A model generated the notes under the pieces. That model was not told where the DNA came from. It made no database searches and saw only the letters and a program-made list of their open reading frames with translations. A program made the position numbers and the translations under genes. This document shows, piece by piece, positions 1 through 5,150 of a DNA stretch of 5,150 bases; position 1 is the first letter of the stretch, and each line of letters begins with the position of its first letter. Origin of the DNA: an uncultured Streptococcus sp. GTDB taxonomy: Bacteria > Bacillota > Bacilli > Lactobacillales > Streptococcaceae. Where the stretch lies: contig NZ_CALIIB010000064.1 of the NCBI RefSeq assembly GCF_938020365.1, forward strand, positions 1 to 5,150. Reading direction: 5' to 3'.

Positions 1-20
1 CTGTGGCAAGGTTTTTTCTT
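1..20 (+). terminator. 3' half of a probable PyrR attenuator terminator (cut by window edge)
   Basis: The first bases contain GGCAAGG followed by six T and CTT. The 15 bases at 5-19 are identical to 1936-1950, the 3' arm and T-run of the complete attenuator terminator before pyrF. The matching 5' arm (expected to resemble AACCTTGC) would lie just left of the window and cannot be seen. Because the T-run ends only about ten bases before the pyrK ribosome site, the simplest reading is the attenuator controlling pyrK-pyrDB. The identity is seen directly; the PyrR role is inferred from the second copy. Confidence 0.72.
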
Positions 21-26
21 GTAGAA

Positions 27-33
27 AGTGAGG
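27..33 (+). promoter_or_regulatory. Ribosome binding site supporting the ATG at 39 for pyrK
   Basis: AGTGAGG carries a GAGG core (30-33) five bases before the ATG at 39. The in-frame GTG at 3 lies inside the terminator arm and has no usable site within the window. The ATG at 78, which fits the usual family N-terminus better, has only a weak purine stretch placed rather far upstream. The site therefore favours 39 but does not settle the matter. Confidence 0.55.
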
Positions 34-38
34 TTGTC

Positions 39-845
39 ATGGTTAGTGACAGTTGTAAAAAGAGATTTGGCAAGATTATGCTGGAGCAAATGGAGCTCTT
101 GGAGCAGGTAGAAATTGCGCCTCAGATTTTTTCGATGCGCCTGAGAGGAAAGATGGTGAGCCAGATGCAGGTTGGGCAATTCCTGCATATCCGAGTGCCA
201 GATGATAGCAAGCTTCTGCGACGCCCGATTTCCATATCGGAGATTGATCGGGAGAAAAATATCTGCCGGATTATCTATCGGGTCGAAGGTGGCGGAACGG
301 CCATTTTCTCTCAGCTTCCTGTCGGTAGCTATCTTGATGTCATGGGACCTCAGGGAAATGGCTTTGATTTGTCTCCGGTAGAAAAGGGCGGCAAGGTCTT
401 GATCATTGGTGGTGGTATCGGTGTGCCTCCTCTCTTACAAACGGCCAAAGAACTGCATGCTAAGGGTGCCCAGGTTACAGCAGTATTAGGATTTGCCAAT
501 CAATCTGCGGTCATTTTGGAAGAAGAGTTTCGTGAGTGCAGTCAGTTGTTTATCACTACAGATGATGGGACTTACGGTCAAAAAGGCTATGTATCAACCA
601 TTGTCGATGAGCTGACAGAAGATTTTGCTGCGGTCTATTCTTGTGGAGCGCCCGGTATGCTCCAGTATGTGGATCGGACATTTCATGATCATCCCCATGC
701 CTATCTATCAATGGAGTCTCGGATGGCTTGTGGCATGGGCGCCTGCTATGCCTGCGTCGTTCATGTAGCAGGTCAGGATGAGGCGGTCAATAAGCGAGTT
801 TGCGAAGACGGTCCAGTTTTTGAGACTGGGACTATCGTGCTTTAG
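39..845 (+). CDS. pyrK: Dihydroorotate dehydrogenase B, electron transfer subunit PyrK
   Basis: PyrK carries FAD and a [2Fe-2S] cluster and passes electrons from the FMN of PyrDB to NAD+ in the cytoplasmic class 1B dihydroorotate dehydrogenase (pyrimidine synthesis). From the ATG at 39 it has 268 residues. In order there are a ferredoxin-reductase-like FAD domain with RRPISIS at 61-67 and GPQGNGFD at 103-110, a nucleotide-binding domain with GGGIGVPP at 124-131 and CGAPGM at 202-207, and a C-terminal cluster domain with Cys231, Cys236, Cys239 and Cys255 (C-x4-C-x2-C-x15-C), the complete PyrK ligand set. The start is uncertain: ATG 39 has the better ribosome site, but ATG 78 (255 residues, beginning MLEQMELLEQ) corresponds to the normal family N-terminus. 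It is followed 12 bases later by pyrDB, whose ribosome site overlaps this stop codon. Function is near certain; only the first 13 residues are in doubt. Confidence 0.95.
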   Translation: MVSDSCKKRFGKIMLEQMELLEQVEIAPQIFSMRLRGKMVSQMQVGQFLHIRVPDDSKLLRRPISISEIDREKNICRIIYRVEGGGTAIFSQLPVGSYLDVMGPQGNGFDLSPVEKGGKVLIIGGGIGVPPLLQTAKELHAKGAQVTAVLGFANQSAVILEEEFRECSQLFITTDDGTYGQKGYVSTIVDELTEDFAAVYSCGAPGMLQYVDRTFHDHPHAYLSMESRMACGMGACYACVVHVAGQDEAVNKRVCEDGPVFETGTIVL

Positions 846-857
846 GAGGATAAGGAA

Positions 858-1796
858 ATGACTGAAAATCGTTTGAAAATTTCTCTGCCAGGCTTAGAGC
901 TGAAAAATCCAATCATTCCAGCTTCAGGCTGTTTTGGCTTCGGTCAAGAGTATGCCAAATACTATGACTTGGATCTACTGGGCTCTATCATGATCAAGGC
1001 GACGACGCAACATCCCCGCTTTGGCAATCCAACGCCCCGTGTGGCTGAGACGCCAGCTGGCATGCTCAATGCTATCGGCCTCCAAAATCCAGGTGTCGAT
1101 GCCGTTTTGGCTGAAAAACTTCCTTGGCTGGCTCAGCACTATCCAGATTTGCCAATTATTGCTAATGTTGCTGGTTTTTCCAATGAAGAATATGCTCATG
1201 TATCTGGAAAAATCTCTCAAGCTCCCAATGTCAAGGCGATTGAGCTCAATATTTCCTGCCCCAATGTGGACCATGGCAATGCGGGGCTTTTAATCGGACA
1301 AGTCCCTGAGCTAGCCTATGAAGCGGTAAAAGCAGCAGTTGCTGCCTCCCAAGTCCCAGTCTATGTCAAATTGACCCCCAGCGTAGCAGATATTACCCAA
1401 GTAGCCAAGGCGGCAGAAGATGCGGGCGCGAGCGGACTGACCATGATTAATACCTTGGTGGGAATGCGTTTCGACTTGAAAACGAAGTGGCCAATCATTG
1501 CCAATGGAACGGGTGGTATGTCTGGTCCAGCTGTCTTTCCTGTGGCGCTCAAGTTGATTCGTCAGGTCGCTCAGTTCACCAAACTACCAATCATTGGCAT
1601 GGGCGGAGTTGACTCGGCAGAGGCAGCGCTAGAGATGTTTATCGCTGGTGCATCAGCTATCGGCGTCGGAACAGCGAATTTTACCGACCCGTATACCTGT
1701 CCTAAGATTATAGAAAACTTGCCACAAGTTATGGATAAATACGGCATTGAAAGCTTAGAAAGCTTGAGAAAAGAAGTCAGAGAAAATTTACTTTAA
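858..1796 (+). CDS. pyrDB: Dihydroorotate dehydrogenase B, catalytic subunit PyrDB
   Basis: This FMN enzyme oxidises (S)-dihydroorotate to orotate, the fourth step of UMP synthesis, and hands electrons to PyrK. The 312 residues are the normal length for class 1B and form one TIM barrel. Visible motifs are Lys47 in MIKATT, the NAIGLQNPG segment at 71-79, NISCPN at 131-136 with Cys134 as the expected catalytic base (class 1B uses Cys where class 2 uses Ser), Lys171 in VKLTP, Asn198 in INT, GGMSG at 219-223, GGV at 249-251 and GTANF at 271-275 near the FMN phosphate. The ribosome site AGGAGG (844-849) overlaps the pyrK stop and sits eight bases before the ATG, so translation of the two subunits is probably coupled. 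No key residue is missing. An adjacent PyrK with all cluster cysteines supports the NAD-linked 1B type over the fumarate-linked 1A type. Confidence 0.97.
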   Translation: MTENRLKISLPGLELKNPIIPASGCFGFGQEYAKYYDLDLLGSIMIKATTQHPRFGNPTPRVAETPAGMLNAIGLQNPGVDAVLAEKLPWLAQHYPDLPIIANVAGFSNEEYAHVSGKISQAPNVKAIELNISCPNVDHGNAGLLIGQVPELAYEAVKAAVAASQVPVYVKLTPSVADITQVAKAAEDAGASGLTMINTLVGMRFDLKTKWPIIANGTGGMSGPAVFPVALKLIRQVAQFTKLPIIGMGGVDSAEAALEMFIAGASAIGVGTANFTDPYTCPKIIENLPQVMDKYGIESLESLRKEVRENLL

Positions 1797-1810
1797 GCTT
1801 GATTTTCTCT
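1779..1810 (+). repeat. Inverted repeat across the pyrDB stop, ending in the pyrF -35 box
   Basis: AGAGAAAAT (1779-1787) is the exact reverse complement of ATTTTCTCT (1802-1810). The 14-base loop holds the pyrDB stop codon. The stem is mostly A-U and no T-run follows, so it is not a convincing terminator. It could slow 3' exonucleases on the pyrKDB message or be chance in AT-rich DNA. Its last base is the first base of the TTGACA box of the next promoter. Confidence 0.5.
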
Positions 1811-1838
1811 TGACAAATTTCCCAGTAAATTATAGAAT
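1810..1838 (+). promoter_or_regulatory. Sigma-A type promoter for pyrF-pyrE
   Basis: A perfect -35 hexamer TTGACA (1810-1815) and a -10 hexamer TAGAAT (1833-1838, one mismatch to TATAAT) are separated by exactly 17 bases. Transcription should start near 1844-1846, just before the PyrR leader, giving an untranslated leader of about 155 bases. The promoter begins 13 bases after the pyrDB stop with no clear terminator between, so read-through from pyrKDB could also enter this leader and would meet the same attenuator. Confidence 0.85.
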
Positions 1839-1851
1839 GTTTAAGACAAAA

Positions 1852-1881
1852 CCTTTAAAGAAGTCCAGAGAGGCTCTAAGG
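1852..1881 (+). promoter_or_regulatory. PyrR-binding anti-antiterminator hairpin
   Basis: AGTCCAGAGAGGCT at 1862-1875 fits the published PyrR-binding consensus ARUCCNGNGAGGYU at every position. It can fold with an upper stem (AG and CC pairing with GG and CU, one bulged U, AGAGA loop). A lower stem of CCTT (1852-1855) with AAGG (1878-1881) is separated from it by a purine-rich internal loop, the shape expected for PyrR RNA targets. With UMP or UTP bound, PyrR should stabilise this hairpin, block the antiterminator and allow termination before pyrF. The motif is seen directly; the PyrR gene itself is not in this window. Confidence 0.92.
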
Positions 1882-1934
1882 CGCATACGTTTAAAATGGC
1901 AGATCCTGCCGCATTTTCGTGTAACCTTGCTCTC
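1868..1934 (+). promoter_or_regulatory. Antiterminator of the pyrF attenuator
   Basis: A long alternative stem can be traced. GAGAG (1868-1872) and C1874 pair with GCTCTC (1929-1934), AAGG (1878-1881) with CCTT (1925-1928), ATACG (1885-1889) with CGTGT (1918-1922, one G-U pair), AAAAT (1893-1897) with ATTTT (1913-1917), and GGCAG (1898-1902) with CTGCC (1906-1910) around an ATC loop. It consumes both the 3' side of the PyrR hairpin and the 5' arm of the terminator, so the three structures exclude one another as the PyrR model requires. Pairing was worked out by eye; no folding energies were computed. Confidence 0.8.
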
Positions 1935-1948
1935 GGGCAAGGTTTTTT
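1923..1948 (+). terminator. Attenuator terminator in the pyrF leader
   Basis: AACCTTGC (1923-1930) and GCAAGGTT (1937-1944) form an eight-base-pair stem around the loop TCTCGG. Six T at 1943-1948 follow and overlap the end of the 3' arm. It stands 51 bases before the pyrF start, downstream of a PyrR-binding motif, and its 5' arm is shared with the antiterminator, so termination here should be conditional on pyrimidine supply. Confidence 0.92.
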
Positions 1949-1999
1949 CTATGATTGTAATCATCTTTATAGTAAGTAACAAGCAAGGAGAAGAACTGC

Positions 2000-2692
2000 A
2001 TGCGTGAAGAACGTCCTATTATCGCCCTAGACTTTCCATCTTTTGATGATGTCAAAAACTTTCTGGAGCATTTTCCAGAAGATGAAAAACTGTACGTCAA
2101 GATCGGCATGGAATTCTTTTATGCCATTGGTCCAGAAATTGTGCATTATCTGAAAGGCTTGGGACATAGTATTTTTCTTGATTTGAAATTGCACGACATC
2201 CCTAATACCGTGCGTTCAGCTATGTCTGTTTTGGGAACATTTGGCATTGATATGGTGACGGTTCATGCAGCTGGCGGCGTTGAGATGATGCGAGAGGCCA
2301 AGAAAGTTCTCGGTGACAATGCAAAGCTAGTAGCGGTGACCCAGTTGACTTCGACCAGCGAAGAAGACATGCGCGACTGCCAAAACATCCAAACAACCGT
2401 GCAGGAGTCGGTTGTTAATTATGCCCGCAAGGCTAAGGAAGCTGGGCTGGATGGGGTTGTTTGCTCAGCTTTGGAAGTTGAACTCATCAAGACAGCTACG
2501 GCAGACGATTTTCTTTGCGTGACACCGGGTATCCGGCCGGCAGGTGCTGAAATCGGTGACCAAAAGCGGGTCATGACGCCGCAGGAAGCCCATCAGATTG
2601 GCAGCAATTATATTGTGGTTGGTCGCCCGATTATTCAGGCTGAGAATCCTTGGGATGCTTATCACGAAATTAAGAAACAGTGGAATAGCTAA
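2000..2692 (+). CDS. pyrF: Orotidine 5'-phosphate decarboxylase PyrF
   Basis: This cytoplasmic enzyme decarboxylates OMP to UMP, the last step of de novo pyrimidine synthesis. Its 230 residues are the usual length of the short bacterial family, a single TIM barrel acting as a dimer. Visible active-site elements are Asp11 in ALDF, Lys34 in VKIG, the signature DLKLHDIPNTV beginning at 61 with the catalytic Asp61-Lys63-Asp66 set, TPGIRP at 175-180, and VVGRPI at 206-211, where Gly208-Arg209 should hold the phosphate. The start is supported by AAGGAG (1985-1990) nine bases upstream. It is the first gene after the PyrR attenuator and is followed by pyrE 47 bases later. All key residues are present. 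Confidence 0.97.
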   Translation: MREERPIIALDFPSFDDVKNFLEHFPEDEKLYVKIGMEFFYAIGPEIVHYLKGLGHSIFLDLKLHDIPNTVRSAMSVLGTFGIDMVTVHAAGGVEMMREAKKVLGDNAKLVAVTQLTSTSEEDMRDCQNIQTTVQESVVNYARKAKEAGLDGVVCSALEVELIKTATADDFLCVTPGIRPAGAEIGDQKRVMTPQEAHQIGSNYIVVGRPIIQAENPWDAYHEIKKQWNS

Positions 2693-2739
2693 ATAAGAAT
2701 TTTAAATGAAACGAATAACAGATGTATAAGGAGTGAAAA

Positions 2740-3369
2740 ATGACTTTAGCCAACGATATTGCACGTGACTTGTTGAAAATCAAAGCAGTTTACTTGAAAC
2801 CGGAGGAGCCTTTTACTTGGGCTTCTGGGATTAAATCACCGATTTACACAGATAACCGAGTGACTTTGGCCTACCCAGAGACTCGGACTTTGATCGAAAA
2901 TGGCTTTGTCGAAAAAATCCGTGCGGAATTTCCAGATGTGGAAGTGATTGCGGGCACGGCAACGGCGGGTATTCCTCACGGTGCTATCATTGCCGACAAG
3001 ATGAATCTACCTTTTGCTTATATCCGCAGCAAACCAAAAGATCACGGGGCGGGCAATCAGATTGAAGGCCGAGTGGCTCCTGGTCAAAAGATGGTTGTGA
3101 TTGAAGATTTGATTTCCACTGGCGGCTCTGTCTTGGATGCTATTGCGGCAGCCAAGCGTGAAGGAGCAGATGTAATCGGTGCTGCAGCTATCTTCACCTA
3201 CGAATTACCAAAAGCGGATAAGAACTTTGCGGATGCAGGCGTGAAGTTGGTGACTTTATCAAACTACACAGAACTTATCCACTTGGCTGAGCAAGAAGGC
3301 TATATCAATGCAGAAGGATTGACTTTGCTGAAGAAGTTTAAAGACGATCAAGAAAACTGGCAAAATTAA
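2740..3369 (+). CDS. pyrE: Orotate phosphoribosyltransferase PyrE
   Basis: PyrE joins orotate to PRPP to give OMP, the substrate of the neighbouring PyrF. The 209 residues fit the streptococcal/bacillar OPRT form. The N-terminal region has WASGIKSPIYTDNR at 27-40, followed by AGTATAGIPH at 71-80, the mobile catalytic loop with KPKDHGAGNQ at 98-107 and the PRPP-binding signature VVIEDLISTGGS at 119-130, with the acidic pair Glu122-Asp123. AAGGAG (2728-2733) lies six bases before the ATG. The 47-base gap from pyrF holds no convincing promoter or attenuator, so pyrE probably depends on the pyrF promoter and its PyrR control. A terminator follows within about 12 bases of the stop. Confidence 0.97.
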   Translation: MTLANDIARDLLKIKAVYLKPEEPFTWASGIKSPIYTDNRVTLAYPETRTLIENGFVEKIRAEFPDVEVIAGTATAGIPHGAIIADKMNLPFAYIRSKPKDHGAGNQIEGRVAPGQKMVVIEDLISTGGSVLDAIAAAKREGADVIGAAAIFTYELPKADKNFADAGVKLVTLSNYTELIHLAEQEGYINAEGLTLLKKFKDDQENWQN

Positions 3370-3380
3370 GAAGGTACGAG

Positions 3381-3413
3381 GAGGCGGGACTAGCATGTTC
3401 CTGTCTCTTTTTT
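3381..3413 (+). terminator. Intrinsic terminator after pyrE
   Basis: GAGGCGGGA (3381-3389) pairs with TCCTGTCTC (3399-3407) as nine base pairs, two of them G-U, around a nine-base loop, and is followed by six T (3408-3413). It begins 12 bases after the pyrE stop and marks the end of the pyrF-pyrE unit, separating it from the membrane-protein gene. Confidence 0.85.
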
Positions 3414-3434
3414 AGGATTTACTTGGCCTCTGCC

Positions 3435-3458
3435 CACTTTTTAAAATAGCAAAAAGTG
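3435..3458 (+). repeat. Perfect inverted repeat overlapping the -35 region of the next promoter
   Basis: CACTTTTT (3435-3442) is the exact reverse complement of AAAAAGTG (3451-3458), with an eight-base spacer. Its right arm covers the position where a -35 hexamer would sit for the TATAAT at 3470. That placement would suit a repressor site. It could also be a weak second terminator stem for pyrE, but no T-run follows. I recognise no known regulator consensus in it. Confidence 0.5.
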
Positions 3459-3475
3459 CCTGATTTTGTTATAAT
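3447..3475 (+). promoter_or_regulatory. TG-extended -10 promoter, apparently leaderless
   Basis: TGTTATAAT (3467-3475) is a perfect TG-extended -10. The -35 position (3447-3452, TAGCAA, 17-base spacing) is poor, as is usual when the TG extension carries recognition. Transcription is expected about seven bases past the -10, at or next to the ATG at 3482, leaving no room for a ribosome binding site. Confidence 0.7.
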
Positions 3476-3481
3476 AAAGCC

Positions 3482-5020
3482 ATGTCTAAGATTTATCATA
3501 TCACTTTTTTGATTCTACAAAAAATCATGCTGGTATTGAGTCTTCATTGGCTGTTTACAGCTATTTTTCATGTGTCGCAGTTGAGCAGTTTGGCTCTGAT
3601 TTTGTTTGGAGTCTTGGCAATCCTAGCGAATCGCTATCGGTTTCAGCTTAAAAAGTCTTATCATTTTCTAATGAGGCACAAGCTTGCCATTGCTTTAGCA
3701 GCTCTCCTTTTTCAGCTCATCATGCTCCTATCGGCTGAGCTTTTGATTCGACGGGATGCAGCGGTGGTTTTCACAGGGGCTTTTAAATACCTGAAGGAGT
3801 CCTCTATTTCCAGCTACCTGACGCGCAATCCTAATAATCTGCCCCTCTTTCTCTATGAGCGTTTCTTCTTTAATCTCTTTGGCGAAGCAGCTCTCTGGAT
3901 TATGCAGGGACTCAATCTTTTTTACGTCAATATTGCGTCTTGGATCCTCTACAAAGGCTGTCAGCGATACTTTTCGCAGGCTACGGCAGATGCGGTTTTT
4001 AGCCTTTATGTGGCCTTGGTCGGATTTTCGCCTTACTATATGTCTATGTACACGGACATCCCTCCCTTGCCTTTGATTAGTCTACAGATTTTTCTGGCTC
4101 TGAGTCTGTTGGAAAATAAGGGGAATAGTCGCCAAATCATTTCTAGAAGCCTTTTATTAGGGATTCTGACCAGTCTTGCCTTTTTGATTCGTCCGACAGT
4201 GATGATTCTGTTGATTGCTGTTTTTGGAGTTTTGTTTCTGAGACAAAACTGGAACAAGTTTTTCTTGACTGCGGCGGTCTTTGCTCTAAGCTTTTCAGCA
4301 GGCTACCTTCCACTTCATTATAGTCTGGCTCACCAGACAGAAGTGCCGATCATCCAAGGCCAAGGGCTGGCCAAAGGGCCACTGCTTTTCATCAATCTGG
4401 GCCTAACCAATATCGGTCACGATCAGGAAGACATGAAGGAAGGGCTCTTGCAATACGTGGAACCTGATAAGCGGGCTGACTACAATAATGGCATGTTTGC
4501 CAAGGAAAATGTCATCAAAGAAATCAAGCGCCGTCTGAAAGAATACACTCCGCTGACCTTTCTACAGCACTTATATTATAAACACTCTTTGACGGTTGCT
4601 GAAGGAAACTTGGGTTGGCTCTATCGCAGTGTTGAAAATGAAAAGACACCTTATATTTCACCGCTTTATGAGTTCACAAAAGACAATGCATTTGCCCAGT
4701 TTATCCGTGATTTTTTCCTCAATTCTGATAAGGATAGTTTTCGATTCTATTCGCTGATCAAGCAGGTAGTTTGGATTGCTATGGCTTTGGGGCTGGTCTT
4801 TGCCCTTTGGAAATACCGACCAAACGATTCCTTGAATTTCTTGATCTTGGCAGTTTTCGGTGGCCTGCTCTTTCTGCAGATTTTCGAAGGAGGAAAGACC
4901 CGTTATCTGATTCAGTTTTTGCCACAGATTTTGATTCTGTCAGCTGTGGGATTGACCCAATATCCACAGGCTCTAGGAAAATATTATTTTTGGACTAGAA
5001 AGAAGGACTCTTTGAAATGA
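3482..5020 (+). CDS. Polytopic membrane protein, probable GT-C fold glycosyltransferase
   Basis: This 512-residue protein has roughly eleven to twelve hydrophobic segments: near 7-29, 33-50, 67-89, 137-158, 171-190, 195-211, 221-236, 238-253, 259-277, then 427-444, 450-468 and 475-491. A large polar region at about 284-425 is probably outside the membrane. Arg90-Arg91-Asp92 directly after the third segment sits where GT-C (PMT/ArnT-like) enzymes keep a catalytic Asp in the first outer loop. An NPNN stretch (116-119), a Tyr-Thr-Asp (190-192) and a late KTRYLIQFLP (472-481) also resemble that superfamily, perhaps the family described as XrtG-associated glycosyltransferases (TIGR03766), from memory. 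If so it would move a sugar from a lipid-phosphate donor to a cell-surface acceptor; donor and acceptor are unknown. There is no ribosome site before the ATG; the -10 box ends six bases upstream. An internal ATG at 3527 also lacks one. It is followed by an overlapping gene. Membrane location is sure; enzymatic role is inference. Confidence 0.8.
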   Translation: MSKIYHITFLILQKIMLVLSLHWLFTAIFHVSQLSSLALILFGVLAILANRYRFQLKKSYHFLMRHKLAIALAALLFQLIMLLSAELLIRRDAAVVFTGAFKYLKESSISSYLTRNPNNLPLFLYERFFFNLFGEAALWIMQGLNLFYVNIASWILYKGCQRYFSQATADAVFSLYVALVGFSPYYMSMYTDIPPLPLISLQIFLALSLLENKGNSRQIISRSLLLGILTSLAFLIRPTVMILLIAVFGVLFLRQNWNKFFLTAAVFALSFSAGYLPLHYSLAHQTEVPIIQGQGLAKGPLLFINLGLTNIGHDQEDMKEGLLQYVEPDKRADYNNGMFAKENVIKEIKRRLKEYTPLTFLQHLYYKHSLTVAEGNLGWLYRSVENEKTPYISPLYEFTKDNAFAQFIRDFFLNSDKDSFRFYSLIKQVVWIAMALGLVFALWKYRPNDSLNFLILAVFGGLLFLQIFEGGKTRYLIQFLPQILILSAVGLTQYPQALGKYYFWTRKKDSLK

Positions 5021-5150
5021 CAAGACCTGTTCCTATCTATGAACCGCTTTATACCTTGAAGCCTATTGCCGAGAATATCTGGATTGTCGACGGTTATTTG
5101 ATTGAGATGGATGCGGTGCTGACAAAGTTGCCTTTTTCTACCCGCATGAC
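5017..5150 (+). CDS. Probable DUF4336 protein, N-terminal part only
   Basis: An open frame begins at the ATG overlapping the stop of the membrane-protein gene (ATGA) and runs off the window; 44 codons and two bases are visible. AAGGA (5003-5007) lies nine bases before the ATG. The peptide starts MTRPVPIYEPLYTLKPIAEN and continues with NIWIVDG (20-26) and LPFSTRM (38-44). This pattern of an EPL start, an IW-VDG strand and a PF-TRM motif is what I recall from the N-terminus of DUF4336 proteins, a family of unknown function with a metallo-beta-lactamase-like core. The metal-binding part would lie beyond the window, so the assignment rests on a short stretch. Overlap with the upstream gene implies coupled translation. 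Confidence 0.65.
   Translation, partial: MTRPVPIYEPLYTLKPIAENIWIVDGYLIEMDAVLTKLPFSTRM

Noticed and set aside
3..38. In-frame GTG at position 3 as the pyrK start (280 residues)
   Set aside because: It lies in the 3' arm of the attenuator terminator, has no visible ribosome site, and the added residues encode the T-run rather than anything resembling PyrK.
975..1274. Open frame on the - strand within pyrDB
   Set aside because: It lies opposite a fully conserved enzyme gene, has no ribosome site that I can see and no recognisable protein features.
1748..1765. Tandem GAAAGCTTA/GAAAGCTTG near the end of pyrDB
   Set aside because: Two copies encoding Glu-Ser-Leu twice in an ordinary C-terminal helix; chance repetition is enough.
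1951..1964. Short dyad ATGATTGTAATCAT between the attenuator and the pyrF ribosome site
   Set aside because: The arms are six A/T-rich bases with a two-base centre; it is too short and weak to call an operator or a hairpin, and the PyrR switch already accounts for control here.
1951..2007. Eighteen-codon reading frame from the ATG at 1951 overlapping the pyrF start, as a possible leader peptide
   Set aside because: The bases before this ATG are the terminator T-run with no ribosome site, and attenuation here is explained by the PyrR motif without a leader peptide.
2721..2730. TGTATAAG before pyrE as an extended -10 promoter
   Set aside because: It overlaps the ribosome binding site, so a transcript starting there would begin only a few bases before the ATG, and there is no matching -35; pyrE is better explained as the second gene of the pyrF unit.

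Overview
The window reads as chromosomal DNA of a low-GC Gram-positive bacterium, most probably a Streptococcus. The pyrimidine enzymes match the streptococcal/lactococcal forms as I know them: a two-subunit class 1B dihydroorotate dehydrogenase (PyrK + PyrDB), a short OMP decarboxylase and a 209-residue orotate phosphoribosyltransferase. PyrR-type attenuation, AGGAGG-like ribosome sites and TG-extended -10 promoters fit the same group. Species cannot be fixed from the sequence alone; a viridans (sanguinis/gordonii-like) streptococcus is my guess. All genes are on the + strand.

Region 1 (1-1796): the 3' arm and T-run of an intrinsic terminator enter from the left edge, followed by pyrK and pyrDB. 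Together these oxidise dihydroorotate to orotate and pass the electrons to NAD+. Region 2 (1779-1999): a short inverted repeat over the pyrDB stop, a near-consensus promoter and a complete PyrR attenuator: exact PyrR-binding loop motif, antiterminator and terminator. Region 3 (2000-3413): pyrF and pyrE, the last two steps to UMP, closed by an intrinsic terminator. Region 4 (3414-5150): a separate transcription unit with a TG-extended -10 directly against the start codon, a 512-residue polytopic membrane protein of probable GT-C glycosyltransferase type, and by ATGA overlap the first 44 codons of a probable DUF4336 protein that runs off the right edge.

Functionally, PyrKDB makes orotate, PyrE adds PRPP to give OMP, and PyrF decarboxylates OMP to UMP. 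The last 15 bases of the edge terminator are identical to those of the pyrF attenuator, so pyrK-pyrDB and pyrF-pyrE probably carry duplicate PyrR attenuators and are tuned separately by the same uridine-nucleotide signal. The pyrimidine part is well-known biology. The less familiar material is the membrane protein/DUF4336 pair and its apparently leaderless promoter. I see no mobile element, CRISPR array, tRNA or rRNA.
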